Shown: positions 55,237 to 63,457 of the stretch, one piece after another
Position numbering within the stretch: position 1 is the stretch's first letter
How the letters are laid out: each line of letters begins with the position of its first letter
From: Indibacter alkaliphilus LW1
GTDB taxonomy: Bacteria; Bacteroidota; Bacteroidia; Cytophagales; Cyclobacteriaceae
DNA length: 64,000 nt
NCBI RefSeq assembly: GCF_000295935.2
Contig: NZ_ALWO02000045.1
Coordinates: 62,001-126,000, forward strand
Direction of reading: 5' to 3'
Position numbers and translations under genes: made by a program
The notes under the pieces: generated by a model
What the model was told of the DNA's origin: nothing
The model's database searches: none
Seen by the model: only the letters and a program-made list of their open reading frames with translations

Positions 55237-56352
55237 ATGAAAAATATAGCAAATATCTTATTGCTGCTCTTTTGTATGGCTGTATTTGCCTGTAAGCAAG
55301 AAAGCAAAAGAAGTTTTGACGGGAAGGTCAAAATATCCGGAGAGTTGGAAAATCATCAAGATGGTCCCGTAGTCTTGGCATACATCGATGAAGATACTCC
55401 ACAACAGATTGCAGAAATTCCTGTGGGCAGCAATGGAAAGTTTGAGTACAACTTGATTTTAGATGGACCGGGATTTTACCTACTGAATCTGATGGGAAAT
55501 AAAGAAGTGAAATTGGCCCTCTATGATCAGGATGTTCATATCAATTATAATTTCGCTGACGATACCAGTCTCAAAGTAGAAGGCTCAGAAGACTCACAAT
55601 ACCTTCAGCAAATCAATGCGCTTATGTCAGAGTATCAGGGAACCATCAATTACCTGAACAATGTGTATATGGAAGCGATGAAGGAAAGGGATCAGGAAAA
55701 AATCAAAAGAGTTCAACAAGATGCTATGCAACTGGAGGAGGATCATGCCAATAGGGTGAAAGAATTGGTCCGGTCCATGGATGGAAGTTTTGCTGCTCTG
55801 CAGTCGTTTGCGATGATCAACCCTAAATCTGATTTTGAATTTTTGGATGAAACGGTTACCAAGTTATCTGAAAAATACCCTGACTTCAAAGCCGTTCAAA
55901 ATTTGGCTGCTCAACTTGAGGATATGCGAATATTGGCGGTAGGGCAACCTGCTCCGGAGATTTCCTTACCCAACCCGGATGGGGAAATGATCAATCTTTC
56001 AGACTTGAGAGGAAAATATGTGTTGATTGATTTTTGGGCTGCATGGTGCAGACCCTGTAGGGAAGAAAATCCAAATGTAGTAAGACTTTACAATGAATAT
56101 AAAGATCAGGGATTTGAAGTATTCGGAGTTTCTTTGGACAGAACCAAGGATGCTTGGGTAAAAGCCATTGCAGATGATAACCTTACCTGGACGCATGTTT
56201 CCGATTTGAAGTATTTCAATTCAGAAGCTGCCTCTATTTATCAGATCAATGCGATACCAGCGACTTATATGCTTGATCCTGAAGGTAAAATAATTGCAAA
56301 AGATTTGAGAGGCCCATCGCTTGAAAATAAATTAAAGGAGATTTTCAATTGA
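55237..56352 (+). CDS. TlpA-family thioredoxin lipoprotein
   Basis: 371 aa. Lipobox FAC near residue 19. N-terminal DUF4369-like beta domain (about 25-115), a helical linker (about 120-210), then a thioredoxin fold with active site WAAWCRPCREE near 268 and cis-Pro in NAIPATYML near 350. A membrane-anchored disulfide reductase. It starts 4 bases after the gatB stop, so is likely co-transcribed with it. Confidence 0.9.
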   Translation: MKNIANILLLLFCMAVFACKQESKRSFDGKVKISGELENHQDGPVVLAYIDEDTPQQIAEIPVGSNGKFEYNLILDGPGFYLLNLMGNKEVKLALYDQDVHINYNFADDTSLKVEGSEDSQYLQQINALMSEYQGTINYLNNVYMEAMKERDQEKIKRVQQDAMQLEEDHANRVKELVRSMDGSFAALQSFAMINPKSDFEFLDETVTKLSEKYPDFKAVQNLAAQLEDMRILAVGQPAPEISLPNPDGEMINLSDLRGKYVLIDFWAAWCRPCREENPNVVRLYNEYKDQGFEVFGVSLDRTKDAWVKAIADDNLTWTHVSDLKYFNSEAASIYQINAIPATYMLDPEGKIIAKDLRGPSLENKLKEIFN

Positions 56353-56374
56353 TATTTAAAGTTATTGTTTGATC

Positions 56375-56404
56375 AAGTCATGTTGAAGCCAGCATGACTT
56401 TTTT
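56375..56404 (+). terminator. Terminator after TlpA gene
   Basis: AAGTCATG (56375-56382) pairs with CATGACTT (56393-56400), followed by TTTT. Confidence 0.8.
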
Positions 56405-56440
56405 AAGTGAAAAAATAATTTTAATTTCCTCAAAATTTCT

Positions 56441-56474
56441 TTGTGAAAATAATTGGAATTTTCATTTACATTTG
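56441..56474 (+). promoter_or_regulatory. Promoter of envelope operon
   Basis: TTG at 56441-56443 and TACATTTG at 56467-56474, 23 bases apart, the upper end of the reported range for Bacteroidota promoters. The first ATG is about 150 bases downstream, leaving a long leader in which I see no riboswitch. Confidence 0.45.
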
Positions 56475-56627
56475 CGCCATTGATCGGAGGAGCAGGTAAA
56501 TCCCTGAGTATTAAAAGAAGTTCTTAAAAATCCTTAATCGCTCAATAACCTAAAGTTCTATGGAATGCTTTTTGCTAGAAGTGGAACCGGTTACCAAAAA
56601 GAAAACCAAAAAACAATTAAATCAAAA

Positions 56628-57098
56628 ATGAAAAAAAGATCCACCCAATCATCCCTTAGCAGGTTGTTGACCTTGGCCTTGTTTGGCATGTTAGCCATGG
56701 GCGCTTGTAAAAGTAAGAAAAAGGTAGCTGCTGCACCCGAGCCAGCACCTGTTGAGGAAGCTGCACCTGCGCCAGCACCTGCAGCACCACAACCTTCAGC
56801 AGAAGAAGTAGCAGTTGGAAAGCTTGAGAATTATTTCAACAGTGTTGCCAACTCTTCTAACACTGACACAGCAAACAGAACCATTACTGAAGCTATGGGA
56901 ATGTTTTCAAATCAGGATACTCCTGTTTTGATTGTGATTTATGAAGAAAACGGTATCAAGGATTACGATGAGCCTACCACCATCAACAAATACCTCAACT
57001 ATCTTAAAGACACCAAAAAGAACTTAAACTTTATCTCCGATATTCGATTAGATAACAATGGGAGAGTTTCTGAGCTTGAACTACGTCGTAAAAAATAA
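56628..57098 (+). CDS. Alanine/proline-rich lipoprotein, first gene of envelope operon
   Basis: 156 aa from ATG 56628 (21 further open codons upstream lack a signal peptide). Signal peptide with lipobox MGAC near residue 28, a lysine patch, an Ala/Pro/Glu-rich linker (about 34-60), then a compact C-terminal module (about 64-156) starting KLENYFNSVANSSNTDTANR. That module looks like those in two of the next three gene products. Unknown family. Confidence 0.75.
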   Translation: MKKRSTQSSLSRLLTLALFGMLAMGACKSKKKVAAAPEPAPVEEAAPAPAPAAPQPSAEEVAVGKLENYFNSVANSSNTDTANRTITEAMGMFSNQDTPVLIVIYEENGIKDYDEPTTINKYLNYLKDTKKNLNFISDIRLDNNGRVSELELRRKK

Positions 57099-57120
57099 AA
57101 TCCTGAAATCATAAATTATC

Positions 57121-57699
57121 ATGAAAAAATATATCCCTCTATTTCTGTTGTTGTTTTTGGCAACTTCAGCTGTATCCCTAGCACAGTCTGACAATATCAG
57201 CCCTGCAAGAAAGCAGGCAATTGACTCCCTTGCTTTGGAGAAAGTAAAAGATCTTTCTAAATATATCTCCATCATCGGTAGCAAAGAAACACAGTTTTCT
57301 GAAGCTAATAGAGTAATGGATAGGGCAGAAGAGCTTTTTGCTCCAGATGCTGAAATGGGCGTTTCCTCTTTGAGCAGAAGAGACATCGCTTATTACAAAG
57401 TAAGAAGGTACTTCGAGAGATTGATGGCCTTGAACTACGACAGAGTAAACATTACCTGGTATGATATCCATTATATTTCTGATCTGGAAAGACAACCTGA
57501 CGGAAGATATGTTGGTGTAGTTACCGTATATCAAAGATTTGAAGGTACTTCTTTGGAAAGTGGCCTAAACTACAGAGATACCACCAAAAAGGACATCACT
57601 ATTTATGTCGAGAAAAAGCAAACTCAGATTGCAGGTAGAACCATCGAATTCTGGGATGTGATGCTTGGTGATATCAGAGTGACTGAAACCTCCGCATGA
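57121..57699 (+). CDS. Secreted protein with shared module, second gene of envelope operon
   Basis: 192 aa. Signal peptide 1-21 (ending SLAQ). The mature part has LSKYISIIGSKETQFSEANR near 43, then an alternating helix/strand layout (RRDIAYYKVRRYFERL, then YDRVNITWYDIHYI and GRYVGVVTVYQRFEG) that could be an NTF2-like fold. No catalytic motif. Its TGA overlaps the next ATG (ATGA), indicating coupled translation. Confidence 0.75.
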   Translation: MKKYIPLFLLLFLATSAVSLAQSDNISPARKQAIDSLALEKVKDLSKYISIIGSKETQFSEANRVMDRAEELFAPDAEMGVSSLSRRDIAYYKVRRYFERLMALNYDRVNITWYDIHYISDLERQPDGRYVGVVTVYQRFEGTSLESGLNYRDTTKKDITIYVEKKQTQIAGRTIEFWDVMLGDIRVTETSA

Positions 57700-58535
57700 G
57701 AAAATTAATCCTAATTACATTAGTTAGTATATTATCATTTGAGTTGGCGTCGGGGCAAGGTTTATACAGCCCCGGCCAACCCAAAGATGATGGAAGGTTT
57801 GCAGCTTCCACCAAACAAGTAAATCAATTTTTCAGGCGCTTTAATGCTGAAGAATCTATAGAAGGTGATAAGCGCTATTACGAAGGAGATCCCCTCTATC
57901 GAGACAGAGAGCTTCGAGGAAAATTTATCAGTATCCTTTTCGATAATGAAACCTCTTCAGTAGATGCTGACACCAAAAAGCAGTTCCTCAACGAAGTACT
58001 TTCTGAACAATACCCTCAATACATCCACTTTCACAGAGAAGACTGGTTTGCAGAAGTTAGCGCCGTTTTCATGTACAAAGGAAAAAGAGAAAACGTCACT
58101 TTGTTTATGAAAATTCAACCGGAAGGGTTGGGCTATGAATGGGTGATAGATAAGGTTGTTTTTCAGCCTTTTAAAGATATTTTCAAAAAACCTCAGGGAG
58201 ATGGAAAAGGATTCCTCCATCCATTGAGTCATGAACTTGGGTTTATGAATCTGAGAAAAGCTTTTCAGGATTCAGATACTCCGGAAGCCTATACTTCCAA
58301 AGAGTACACACCTGATTATTTGACACTTTTTCTTTATGAAATGAAAAAAGGTAGCATCAAATTTGAAACAATACAAGATGTGAAATTTCATTTCTTTCAA
58401 GTCAACAATTGGTATTTTGAACTCAATCAGTTCAATAGACCTGGATTCAATACCGGATGGTTGATCAGTAACTTGGTCAGATTAAAGCCAGGTGACAAAG
58501 AATCTATTCAAAAGTATATCTATGATCAGAAATAG
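57696..58535 (+). CDS. Secreted protein, third gene of envelope operon
   Basis: 279 aa. Signal peptide 1-20 (ASGQ). N-terminal region QVNQFFRRFNAEES near 38 followed by ELRGKFISILFDNE near 71 loosely mirrors the shared module; the remainder is beta-rich with many aromatic residues and ends KYIYDQK. No recognised domain. Overlaps the genes on both sides (4 and 14 bases). Confidence 0.72.
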   Translation: MRKLILITLVSILSFELASGQGLYSPGQPKDDGRFAASTKQVNQFFRRFNAEESIEGDKRYYEGDPLYRDRELRGKFISILFDNETSSVDADTKKQFLNEVLSEQYPQYIHFHREDWFAEVSAVFMYKGKRENVTLFMKIQPEGLGYEWVIDKVVFQPFKDIFKKPQGDGKGFLHPLSHELGFMNLRKAFQDSDTPEAYTSKEYTPDYLTLFLYEMKKGSIKFETIQDVKFHFFQVNNWYFELNQFNRPGFNTGWLISNLVRLKPGDKESIQKYIYDQK

Positions 58536-60975
58536 GACACTTTTCTTACTTTCCCTTATTTTCTTGGGAAGTGCTGTGCATACGTTTGCCCAGGATATTG
58601 CCGGCTATTCCAAGTCGGAGGTCAAAGACCTTGGCCAAAAAGTTGAGGACCAGATCAAATTTCTGGAATACTTCTTCAATACTGTAGGGAGTAAGGATAC
58701 GCCCGCCAGAGACAAAGACGTGATTATCAGGGAGAGCTACATGAAAATTTTCAGAGATGGGAAAGTTCAGGTTGAAGATGACCTGTTGCTCGATCGAAAA
58801 GTAATTACCAACAAAGACATTACAGCTTACCTGAAGGATATTGAGTTTTTTTTCAAAGATGCCAATTTCAAATTCAAAATCAGGGAAGTAAAGCCTTTTG
58901 AAAGAGATAATGGGGAACTTTCTTTTTTGGTTTCCATGGACCGGACCTTGGAAGCAGTAGGGCTCAATAAGGAGAAAATATCCAATACCAAGCAAAGGTT
59001 TGTCGAAGTCAATGTGGACAAAAAGTCCAATGAATTGAAAATTGCCAGCATGTACACTACTAAGCTCAGCAGAGACGAAGAGTTGAGTGAATGGTGGGGC
59101 TCACTTTCATATACTTGGGAATCATATTTCCGTTCAAAAATCGGACTCAGTGAAGAAGATTCTGTGACATTAGACCATTTGTACAAAATCAGTTCAATTG
59201 ATAGTATCAATCTGGCTGGAAATCAGTATGTAGTAGATCTAGAGCCCATAGAGGCATTGAGGGACTTGAAATATATTGATATCAGCAACACAAGAATCAC
59301 AGAACTTAACCCCATCAGTAATGTGACTTTTTTGACTTATCTGAATATAGCCAATACCTCAACAAAGGATATACAGTTTATCAAATACTCCGATAAACTC
59401 ACTATTCTGGATATTTCAAACACAGAAATCCAAGATCTTAGCGAACTGGGAAGCCTCAAGCAATTGCATACCTTGAAAGCTGAGAAAACACCAATCATGA
59501 GCTTTGGCATTTTGAATTCTTTCGAATCACTGAGATACTTGTATTTGAAAGAAAGTGGCTTCAATAACATCGAAAATATCAATGAATTGAAGGACTTGAA
59601 GTATTTGGATATTAGTAATAATTACCTGATTAACTTTGAAATGCTCAACACTTTGGAAAGCCTTGAAGAGATCAACCTTCAGGAAACTAATATTGTTGAC
59701 ATAAGTCCATTGGCGGAGTTACCTAACTTAAAGGTGATCAATATCAATCAAACTGAGATTTCCGATATCAGTCCATTGAATGACAAAAATGCTCTTCAGC
59801 GAGTTTATGCTGATAGAACCCGGATCTCTGAGGCAAGTGCGGATATTTTTTCCAGAAGAAACAGGAGGGTGCTCTTGATGCATCATGTAGAAAACCTACA
59901 GACATGGTGGGAAGGATTGCCTGAAGCTTGGCGTTTGGTCTTGGGGGAAATCAATCCTGAACTCAAGAAAAGCACACCCACTGTAGAAAGTCTGACTTAT
60001 GCCATTGGAGTTGATTCTTTGGATATTTCAGGTTCAGCAATCATGACCTTGGGGCCTGTTTTGAAGTTCAGAAAAATCAATCATCTCAATTTTGATGATA
60101 CTGAAATTCAGGATTTGGCACCTCTAACTGATATCAGAACCCTTGTTAGTATATCCGGTAAAAATACTAAAGTAAAAAATTTACAACCTTTGGCTAACTT
60201 GTCAGAGCTAGTTTATCTGGATTTCTCCAAAGCTGAAGTTGCTACATTGACTGATCTATTTGGATTGAAAAAGTTGGAATATTTGAATGTGGATACAGCT
60301 CCGATAGAGGAAAATGAAGTGCCGGAAATTTTAGAGTTGATGCCAGATCTCCATTTGATTTACAGAACATCCATTCTTTCAAGTTGGTGGGAAAATCTGG
60401 AAGATAGGTGGAAATCCTTGATGCAATCCTATTTCAATGCTTCAGAAGAGCCTGATACAGAAACTTTACACAGATGGACTTCAAGTTCCGAATTCGCGAT
60501 TGAAAGAGCCGCCATTTCCACGCTGAGACCAATTCTTGTATTTGTTAATTTAAGGGAGTTAAGAATTCATAATGTACCTGTAACAGATTTCTCCACATTA
60601 GGTGAATTGGAATTGCTAAGAACACTTTCCATCACCCAATCACCTTTTACAGATCCTTCTGTATTGAAATCATTGCGAAATCTTCGTGTTTTGGACCTAA
60701 GTAGTACTGGTGTAGATGATCTAAGGGGGATGTCAGAATTGAACGAATTGGAAGAGCTCCATCTTGCAGGAACCAACATTAAGGTCTTAAGAGGGCTGGA
60801 AAGTTTTAGAAATTTAAAAGTTTTGGATATTTCTAATACCAATGTTAGGTCACTGAAGCAAGTACAAAGTCTTGGCAGCTTGGAAAAGCTAACTTGCTTT
60901 AATACCCGCATTAATAGAAGAACAGTAGATAATTTCCGTAAGCAAAACCCAGGTTGTGAAGTGCTTTACTATTAA
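58522..60975 (+). CDS. Secreted leucine-rich-repeat protein with three W-W modules
   Basis: 817 aa from ATG 58522, chosen because it gives a signal peptide (MIRNRTLFLLSLIF, ending TFAQ); ten further codons are open upstream. Residues about 25-180 carry the shared module (FLEYFFNTVGSKDT, ITNKDITAYLKDIEFFF). From about 185 three units follow, each with a WWxxLxxxW head (SEWWGSLSYTW, QTWWEGLPEAW, SSWWENLEDRW) and then internalin-like LRRs of the LKYLDISNTxI type. LRRs bind proteins, so a surface or periplasmic adaptor role is likely. Ends the operon before a strong terminator. Confidence 0.82.
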   Translation: MIRNRTLFLLSLIFLGSAVHTFAQDIAGYSKSEVKDLGQKVEDQIKFLEYFFNTVGSKDTPARDKDVIIRESYMKIFRDGKVQVEDDLLLDRKVITNKDITAYLKDIEFFFKDANFKFKIREVKPFERDNGELSFLVSMDRTLEAVGLNKEKISNTKQRFVEVNVDKKSNELKIASMYTTKLSRDEELSEWWGSLSYTWESYFRSKIGLSEEDSVTLDHLYKISSIDSINLAGNQYVVDLEPIEALRDLKYIDISNTRITELNPISNVTFLTYLNIANTSTKDIQFIKYSDKLTILDISNTEIQDLSELGSLKQLHTLKAEKTPIMSFGILNSFESLRYLYLKESGFNNIENINELKDLKYLDISNNYLINFEMLNTLESLEEINLQETNIVDISPLAELPNLKVININQTEISDISPLNDKNALQRVYADRTRISEASADIFSRRNRRVLLMHHVENLQTWWEGLPEAWRLVLGEINPELKKSTPTVESLTYAIGVDSLDISGSAIMTLGPVLKFRKINHLNFDDTEIQDLAPLTDIRTLVSISGKNTKVKNLQPLANLSELVYLDFSKAEVATLTDLFGLKKLEYLNVDTAPIEENEVPEILELMPDLHLIYRTSILSSWWENLEDRWKSLMQSYFNASEEPDTETLHRWTSSSEFAIERAAISTLRPILVFVNLRELRIHNVPVTDFSTLGELELLRTLSITQSPFTDPSVLKSLRNLRVLDLSSTGVDDLRGMSELNELEELHLAGTNIKVLRGLESFRNLKVLDISNTNVRSLKQVQSLGSLEKLTCFNTRINRRTVDNFRKQNPGCEVLYY

Positions 60976-61030
60976 AGGACTAGCTTGGAATACCTTTATC
61001 AAAAAACAACAATTCTTTTGAAATAATATT

Positions 61031-61064
61031 GACAGCATCCCAACCAGAGGTGCTGTCTTTTTTT
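61031..61064 (+). terminator. Terminator of envelope operon
   Basis: GACAGCA (61031-61037) pairs with TGCTGTC (61051-61057), then seven T. The rest of 60976-61396 (421 bases without a gene) has no other feature that I can support. Confidence 0.85.
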
Positions 61065-61396
61065 ATCCGTGCTAGCACTGATTGTTTTTTACAGTGCTCA
61101 GGGTATTATATCAAAGCGTTCATTCCTCTAGTTTTGAAAATCAAATTTCTGTAATCGAGTATGATCATACTTTATATACCAAAAGGAGGATCTGTGATTT
61201 TAGGTCCCTTTCCTGTCTTTCCTTTGGTGTATCAAGTGAACTTTGTAAAACTATCTAAACACTTATGTCATAGAGCATGGTGTAGTCCACATAAACCAGT
61301 ATGACTATCAATCATGCAACCTACCTGCCGGTAGTCAAGGATTCCATTCTTGTAAATCGGGAAAAGTTAAAACCATTAAAAAACAGTTATAGACAC

Positions 61397-62101
61397 ATGA
61401 AAAACAAAATTTTTATTTATCTGCTTGCCGGAATAATGTGCTTTGCCTGCGTAGAAGGCGATGAGCCCTTGGTGGAAGATCCTAAAGTAGAAGATCCTGT
61501 TCAGGAAAAACCTGATGAGCAGGAAGTTGATGAAGAGGAGCCAGAGGAACAAGAAGAGGAAAATGAAGAAGAACAGCCGGAAGAAGAGCAAGAAGAACAG
61601 GATGAAGAGAATGCTGAGTTTCCTGACACTGTAGCTGAGCACAATACCTTGATTGCAGCAGGGCAAAGCCCCATTGTGATGGCTTATGTTGATTTGATCC
61701 ATTCTCCAGCCGTCAATGAGCATTGGTTTATGATATACAGCTCAAATCAAAGAAGTATGGTAGCTTTGAAGGTCAACGGTGAGATTCCCAAAGAATCCGG
61801 TAAATACAAAATAAGCGGTGCTATAAGTGCTACTGGGGGGTATGGTATGGTGATAAAATTTATTGATGAGGAGACCAAAGGCTCACGGGAATATGATTCA
61901 TACACCCGTGATAACAGGGAAGAAGACTATCTTTATGTGAATGTATTGGAGGATAGGATAACCTTTCATTTCAACAATACATTGCTGACCCACTACAATA
62001 ATAAAAGTGATACCGAACGATTTAGTGCCACGATCTCAGTACCCAAAGACATTGAACCTAGGGCAGGCTGGACTCCTGTTTTAATTCCTTTGGTAGACTA
62101 A
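61397..62101 (+). CDS. Lipoprotein with long acidic linker
   Basis: 234 aa from ATG 61397, which gives a lipoprotein signal with FAC near residue 17; the frame upstream has no hydrophobic start. Residues about 22-75 are almost entirely Glu, Asp, Gln and Pro, a low-complexity spacer that could lift the C-terminal domain from the membrane. The C-terminal part (about 85-234) is beta-rich (VMAYVDLIHSP, YLYVNVLEDRITFHF). No known family. Its stop is 4 bases from the stop of the convergent gene. Confidence 0.75.
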   Translation: MKNKIFIYLLAGIMCFACVEGDEPLVEDPKVEDPVQEKPDEQEVDEEEPEEQEEENEEEQPEEEQEEQDEENAEFPDTVAEHNTLIAAGQSPIVMAYVDLIHSPAVNEHWFMIYSSNQRSMVALKVNGEIPKESGKYKISGAISATGGYGMVIKFIDEETKGSREYDSYTRDNREEDYLYVNVLEDRITFHFNNTLLTHYNNKSDTERFSATISVPKDIEPRAGWTPVLIPLVD

Positions 62102-62105
62102 AGTT

Positions 62106-63128
62106 CTATCTTTTAAAAACTTGTTCCAAACTCATTCTAAGGATTTCGCCCATATTACGGCACTTGAAAAAATTATCATTCTTGTAGTGCCTAGCCAAGT
62201 CGGTTTTAAGACTGTCAATATTTTCAGGTAGAGAAATAATATCCCTTTCCATGCTTTCGAGGATGTCTTCAATTTCCATGGGGGAGCTTTTGAGTCTTGT
62301 TGCAATCAGCGCTCTTTCCTCACGTTGATATTGCAACATGGATTCAGGAGTGATATGCTTGACTCCCAGCTGTATCAGTGCATTGTTTTGTTTGAAGTAT
62401 TGGGGGAGGTATATAGACTTCTTTCCCTCGTAGGATTGTTGGTCAAAGTCAATTGCCCTGATCCTGTAATGGGTTTCTTCAAAATCAGGAGTTACATCGA
62501 TTACAAAATTGGAGGAATGCATATCTCCCAAGAGCCTTACGAAACAGCGCTCATTGAATTTGACAAATTCTTTGGCGAGTCTGATGGGATTGAGCAATGG
62601 ATCATTGATCTGTTGTCGCATAAATTGCTCTCCTGGTATCCCCGCAATATGCTCTTCTATCAGGGTATTTTCATGAACCAAATAGCTTATCCTGTTCGGT
62701 GAAAGCAAATGTTCTAATTCCAGACCATAAACCCTTGATGCATCTGCATTTTTTACATAAAAATAATCGAAGTTATCATTGATTCTGTTGACAATACGAA
62801 CTCTAAAAGGTTGGGTATTTCCATAGATACAAAGGTCAATCCTGTCTACATATAGGTGCTCCATCACAGACATATCACCTTCAGCTTTTAGCAATGCATA
62901 AATGTTTTTTACATTGTAATGGATTTCCTCGCGATCAGTTTCGGAATAAAAAACAGTCTCCCATAACGTATCATTGCCTTTGTAATCGTAAAGTGGAATC
63001 GAACTGTTGTAGCGCAAAAGGTCATTGTAATGAATGGGGAAACCCACCTCTCTTCCATATTTCTGGAGATACCTTCTCAACTCCAGACTGATGGGATAAA
63101 TGACCTTTTTTTTGCTGATTAACGCCAT
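62106..63128 (-). CDS. Kinase-fold-like protein of unknown function
   Basis: 340 aa, soluble. The stretch LLGDMHSSNFVID near 199-211 resembles the catalytic loop (H-G/x-D-x-H-x-x-N) of aminoglycoside-phosphotransferase/protein-kinase folds, and IRAIDFDQQSYEGK near 223-236 resembles the metal-binding D-F-D/D-F-G loop. A VEEHI-like hinge (TLIEEHIAGIPGEQF) precedes them. No obvious glycine-rich P-loop is seen in the N-terminal half. Substrate unknown. It lies 4 bases from the DUF3817 gene, same strand. Confidence 0.72.
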   Translation of the reverse strand: MALISKKKVIYPISLELRRYLQKYGREVGFPIHYNDLLRYNSSIPLYDYKGNDTLWETVFYSETDREEIHYNVKNIYALLKAEGDMSVMEHLYVDRIDLCIYGNTQPFRVRIVNRINDNFDYFYVKNADASRVYGLELEHLLSPNRISYLVHENTLIEEHIAGIPGEQFMRQQINDPLLNPIRLAKEFVKFNERCFVRLLGDMHSSNFVIDVTPDFEETHYRIRAIDFDQQSYEGKKSIYLPQYFKQNNALIQLGVKHITPESMLQYQREERALIATRLKSSPMEIEDILESMERDIISLPENIDSLKTDLARHYKNDNFFKCRNMGEILRMSLEQVFKR

Positions 63129-63132
63129 GATA

Positions 63133-63456
63133 TCAAGAAGAAGCCATTTCTTTTTCTTTTTTAGTCAAATACCTGTCAAAAATAAATGGTCCAAATGGCA
63201 GCACTGAAGCGATCAAAGCGAATAAGGTCTTGGTAAAGTCCCATCCTACTTTTTTGGCTGTCGGAAAGACTATGTAAATATATATAACAAACAAAACCCC
63301 ATGAGCCCAGCCTACATAAGTGACTGCAAGTGGCATATCAAGCATGTACTTCATGGGCATGGCTACAAATAATAAAAGCAAAAATGAAATTCCCTCTATT
63401 ATGCTGATGATCTTAAATCTTTTTAACCAAATGGCTTTTTCTGTTTGCTGCGTCAT
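63133..63456 (-). CDS. DUF3817 membrane protein
   Basis: 107 aa with three hydrophobic helices (about 17-30, 43-62, 76-94). The GISFLLLLFVAMPMKYMLDMP start and VGWAHGVLFVIYIY segment near 48 are the DUF3817 pattern. Small inner-membrane protein of unknown function. It begins one base after the stop of the upstream gene, so all three genes here are likely one transcript. Confidence 0.82.
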   Translation of the reverse strand: MTQQTEKAIWLKRFKIISIIEGISFLLLLFVAMPMKYMLDMPLAVTYVGWAHGVLFVIYIYIVFPTAKKVGWDFTKTLFALIASVLPFGPFIFDRYLTKKEKEMASS

Positions 63457-63457
63457 T

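Noticed and set aside
61161-61305. Short frame near an AAAGGAGGATCTGTG sequence in the 60976-61396 gap
   Set aside because: The SD-like sequence is inside the frame rather than ahead of it, the peptide has no recognisable feature, and this phylum rarely relies on such sites.
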